Source: Bacteroidia bacterium
Lineage (GTDB): Bacteria > Bacteroidota > Bacteroidia > Flavobacteriales > Flavobacteriaceae
NCBI GenBank assembly: GCA_030430535.1
Contig: JAUIKY010000036.1
Coordinates: forward strand, 1-37,434
Length of the DNA stretch: 37,434 nucleotides
Direction of reading: 5' to 3'
Shown here: one piece after another, positions 36,996-37,434 of the stretch
Layout: every line of letters starts with the position of its first letter
How positions within the stretch are numbered: the stretch's first letter is position 1
Program-made: the position numbers and the translations under genes
The notes under the pieces: generated by a model
What the model was told of the DNA's origin: nothing
What the model saw: only the letters and a program-made list of their open reading frames with translations
Database searches by the model: none

Positions 36996-37239
36996 ATGCT
37001 GGATACAATAACATTAAACGAAAAGCTATTGGTAAAAGAGCTGATGGTTGGTAATGAAAAAGCCTTTCGGAAGCTTTTTGATGCTTACCGTAATGATGTT
37101 TATGCTTATAGTGTTAGCTTGATTAAAACTTCTGCACTTGCTGAAGAAATTGTTCAGGATGTGTTCTTGCAAATTTGGAAACATAGGAAAGGGTTAAATC
37201 CAGACTTGTCCTTCAAATCATACGTGTTTACCATGGAGT
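36996..37239 (+). pseudogene. ECF-type RNA polymerase sigma factor, interrupted
   Basis: The first ~80 residues of a sigma-70 family ECF factor are present: KELMVGNEKAFRKLFDAYRN, then AEEIVQDVFLQIWKHR, the region-2 core-binding and -10 recognition part. After LSFKSYVFT the normal continuation (region 2 end, linker and region 4) is lost, and the frame runs into insertion-sequence DNA and stops at 37268. Without region 4 it cannot recognise a -35 element, so it is presumably inactive. In Bacteroidota such factors often pair with a FecR-type anti-sigma and a SusC transporter; those genes, if present, lie beyond the window. Confidence 0.85.
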
Positions 37240-37434
37240 TGTTACCTTTACTCGGACATAAAATTTAAGACCGTTTGTTACAAAACAAATATCTTAGAAA
37301 CATGAAGAAACGATATTACAGCCCCGAATTAAAGGAACAGGCGGTTCGCTTAAGCTACCAGCGAGAGAACATAAAAGAGTTAGCGGACGAAATGGGCATA
37401 GAGGTCCAAAGGATCTACAAATGGCGCAGGGCAG
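37240..37434 (+). mobile_element. IS3-family insertion sequence, left part
   Basis: The sigma-factor homology ends just before TGTTACCTTTACTCGGACA (37240-37258), a plausible left terminal repeat beginning with TG as in IS3-family elements. An orfA-type transposase gene follows. The right end is outside the window, so the exact boundary and target duplication cannot be confirmed. Confidence 0.7.
37302..37434 (+). CDS. IS3-family transposase OrfA, N-terminal part (3' end outside window)
   Basis: ATG 37302 opens a frame of 44 visible codons to the window edge. It starts MKKRYYSPELKEQAVRLSY and continues with NIKELADEMGIEVQRIYKWR, a helix-turn-helix typical of the small OrfA protein (HTH_Tnp_1) of IS3-group elements. 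OrfA binds the terminal repeats and, by programmed -1 frameshifting with OrfB, makes the full transposase. Only the start can be judged. Confidence 0.85.
   Translation, partial: MKKRYYSPELKEQAVRLSYQRENIKELADEMGIEVQRIYKWRRA

Overview
The window looks like a chromosomal segment of a marine-type member of the Flavobacteriaceae (Bacteroidota). The evidence is AT-rich DNA, TAnnTTTG-type -7 promoter boxes, no obvious Shine-Dalgarno sequences, a SusC/SusD pair, a hybrid two-component regulator (HTCS) and type IX secretion (T9SS) sorting domains.

Layout. (1) 1-3946 is core genome: the 3' end of a NhaB-type Na+/H+ antiporter, then a tight exbB-exbD-tonB-folC cluster. (2) 4012-4086 is tRNA-Val(UAC) with its own promoter and terminator. 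It is followed by remnants of an integrated element: a tyrosine recombinase broken by one frameshift in an A8 run, a GC-rich orphan ParB-like gene with its own terminator, and a noncoding stretch rich in small inverted repeats. (3) 7928-36766 is a pectin utilisation locus of about 29 kb: an SDR dehydrogenase, three family-CE8 pectin methylesterases (one a 1256-residue modular T9SS protein), a GH28 polygalacturonase, SusC, SusD, a beta-helix surface lipoprotein, a PL1 pectate lyase lipoprotein, a GH43, a PL4 rhamnogalacturonan lyase, an HTCS regulator and a GH95. (4) 36996-37434 is an ECF sigma-factor gene cut by an IS3-family insertion that runs off the window.

How it works together (inference from families): CE8 enzymes remove methyl esters from homogalacturonan. 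PL1 and GH28 then cut the backbone, and PL4 cuts rhamnogalacturonan I. GH43 and GH95 trim side-chain sugars. SusD and the beta-helix lipoprotein bind oligosaccharides at the surface, and SusC imports them using TonB/ExbBD energy. The HTCS senses a periplasmic oligosaccharide. Two promoters, ahead of the first CE8 gene and ahead of susC, carry a similar direct-repeat motif at 38-39 bp from the -7 box, a candidate shared operator. Genes for unsaturated-uronate processing (GH88/GH105, KduI, KdgK and others) are not in the window.

Most notable points: the putative shared operator; the same beta-helix domain used both as a stand-alone lipoprotein and fused to a secreted CE8; the frameshifted integrase carrying a tandem copy of the tRNA T-arm 11-mer; and the IS-disrupted sigma factor. 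No completely new system is evident; the locus is a variation on known flavobacterial pectin loci.
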